In this document: in pieces, positions 6,313 through 6,411 of the stretch
How positions within the stretch are numbered: the first letter of the stretch is position 1
Layout of the letters: each line of letters opens with the position of its first letter
From: Thermoleophilaceae bacterium
GTDB taxonomy: Bacteria > Actinomycetota > Thermoleophilia > Solirubrobacterales > Thermoleophilaceae
Length of the DNA stretch: 6,411 nt
Reading direction: 5' to 3'
NCBI GenBank assembly: GCA_013812485.1
Contig: JACCTJ010000187.1
Coordinates: 1 to 6,411, forward strand
Program-made: the position numbers and the translations under genes
Notes under the pieces: model-generated
What the model saw: only the letters and a program-made list of their open reading frames with translations
What the model was told of the DNA's origin: nothing
The model's database searches: none

Positions 6313-6411
6313 CCGGGTCCGGCCGGGGGTCGGCGCGAGCACTGTTCACCGTCGGCCCGAACGTCGATGATGGCCTGTAGTGGCGCGTTTCCGCCCAGCT
6401 CTCGCCGGTCT
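6313..6411. other. Non-coding tail after the exporter operon
   Basis: Ninety-nine bases without a supportable gene. GCCGG-gt-CCGGC (6312-6323) overlaps the permease stop and could fold weakly, but has too small a loop and no T-tract, so I do not call it a terminator. An ATG at 6367 opens 15 codons to the window edge, which is too short to judge. Confidence 0.4.

Noticed and set aside
5388..6380. A 330-codon plus-strand frame overlapping both ABC genes
   Set aside because: Out-of-frame, arginine/alanine-rich translation of GC-rich coding DNA, with no family resemblance.
6367..6411. Possible start of a downstream gene at the right edge
   Set aside because: Only 15 codons before the window ends, no Shine-Dalgarno and no recognisable N-terminus.
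1..6411. tRNA genes, CRISPR arrays, insertion sequences, toxin-antitoxin pairs or a defence system
   Set aside because: I looked for cloverleaf arms with CCA-ends, regularly spaced repeats, terminal inverted repeats and transposase motifs and found none. All long real frames are accounted for by the five recognised families.

Overview
The window is very GC-rich chromosomal DNA with strong G/C bias at third codon positions, which is why long shadow frames lie opposite almost every gene. It holds five confidently recognised genes, all complete, and no RNA gene, mobile element, CRISPR array or sign of recent transfer that I can see. The GC content, the few Shine-Dalgarno sequences, the HDOD-plus-LuxR-helix regulator and the compact glutamyl-tRNA synthetase suggest a high-GC actinobacterium, perhaps of the Thermoleophilia. 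That placement is inference, not proof.

Layout. On the minus strand from about 2464 down to 1 lie gltX (glutamyl-tRNA synthetase) and, 115 bp downstream, an HDOD-domain regulator with a C-terminal LuxR-type helix-turn-helix. Its own weak promoter, Shine-Dalgarno and a small dyad can be proposed in the gap. Diverging from gltX, with only 9 bp between the two start codons, is nfo (endonuclease IV, 2474-3340, plus strand). It converges on a CPA1-type cation/proton antiporter (3366-4643, minus strand). The two stop codons are 25 bp apart and sit in the arms of one 7-bp inverted repeat. After a 137-bp divergent intergenic region comes a plus-strand two-gene ABC exporter operon of the YadG/YadH type (4781-6312), ATPase and permease overlapping by ATGA. 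The last 99 bp hold no supportable gene.

Function. The genes cover housekeeping translation (charging tRNA-Glu), base-excision repair, ion/pH homeostasis, export of an unknown substrate, and a signalling/transcription regulator. Nothing links all five into one system. The points most worth a second look are the GluRS that has lost the usual zinc-binding/SC-fold insertion, the HDOD-LuxR fusion with an apparently intact HD metal site, and the extremely tight divergent and convergent gene junctions. I see no convincing previously undescribed multi-gene system here.
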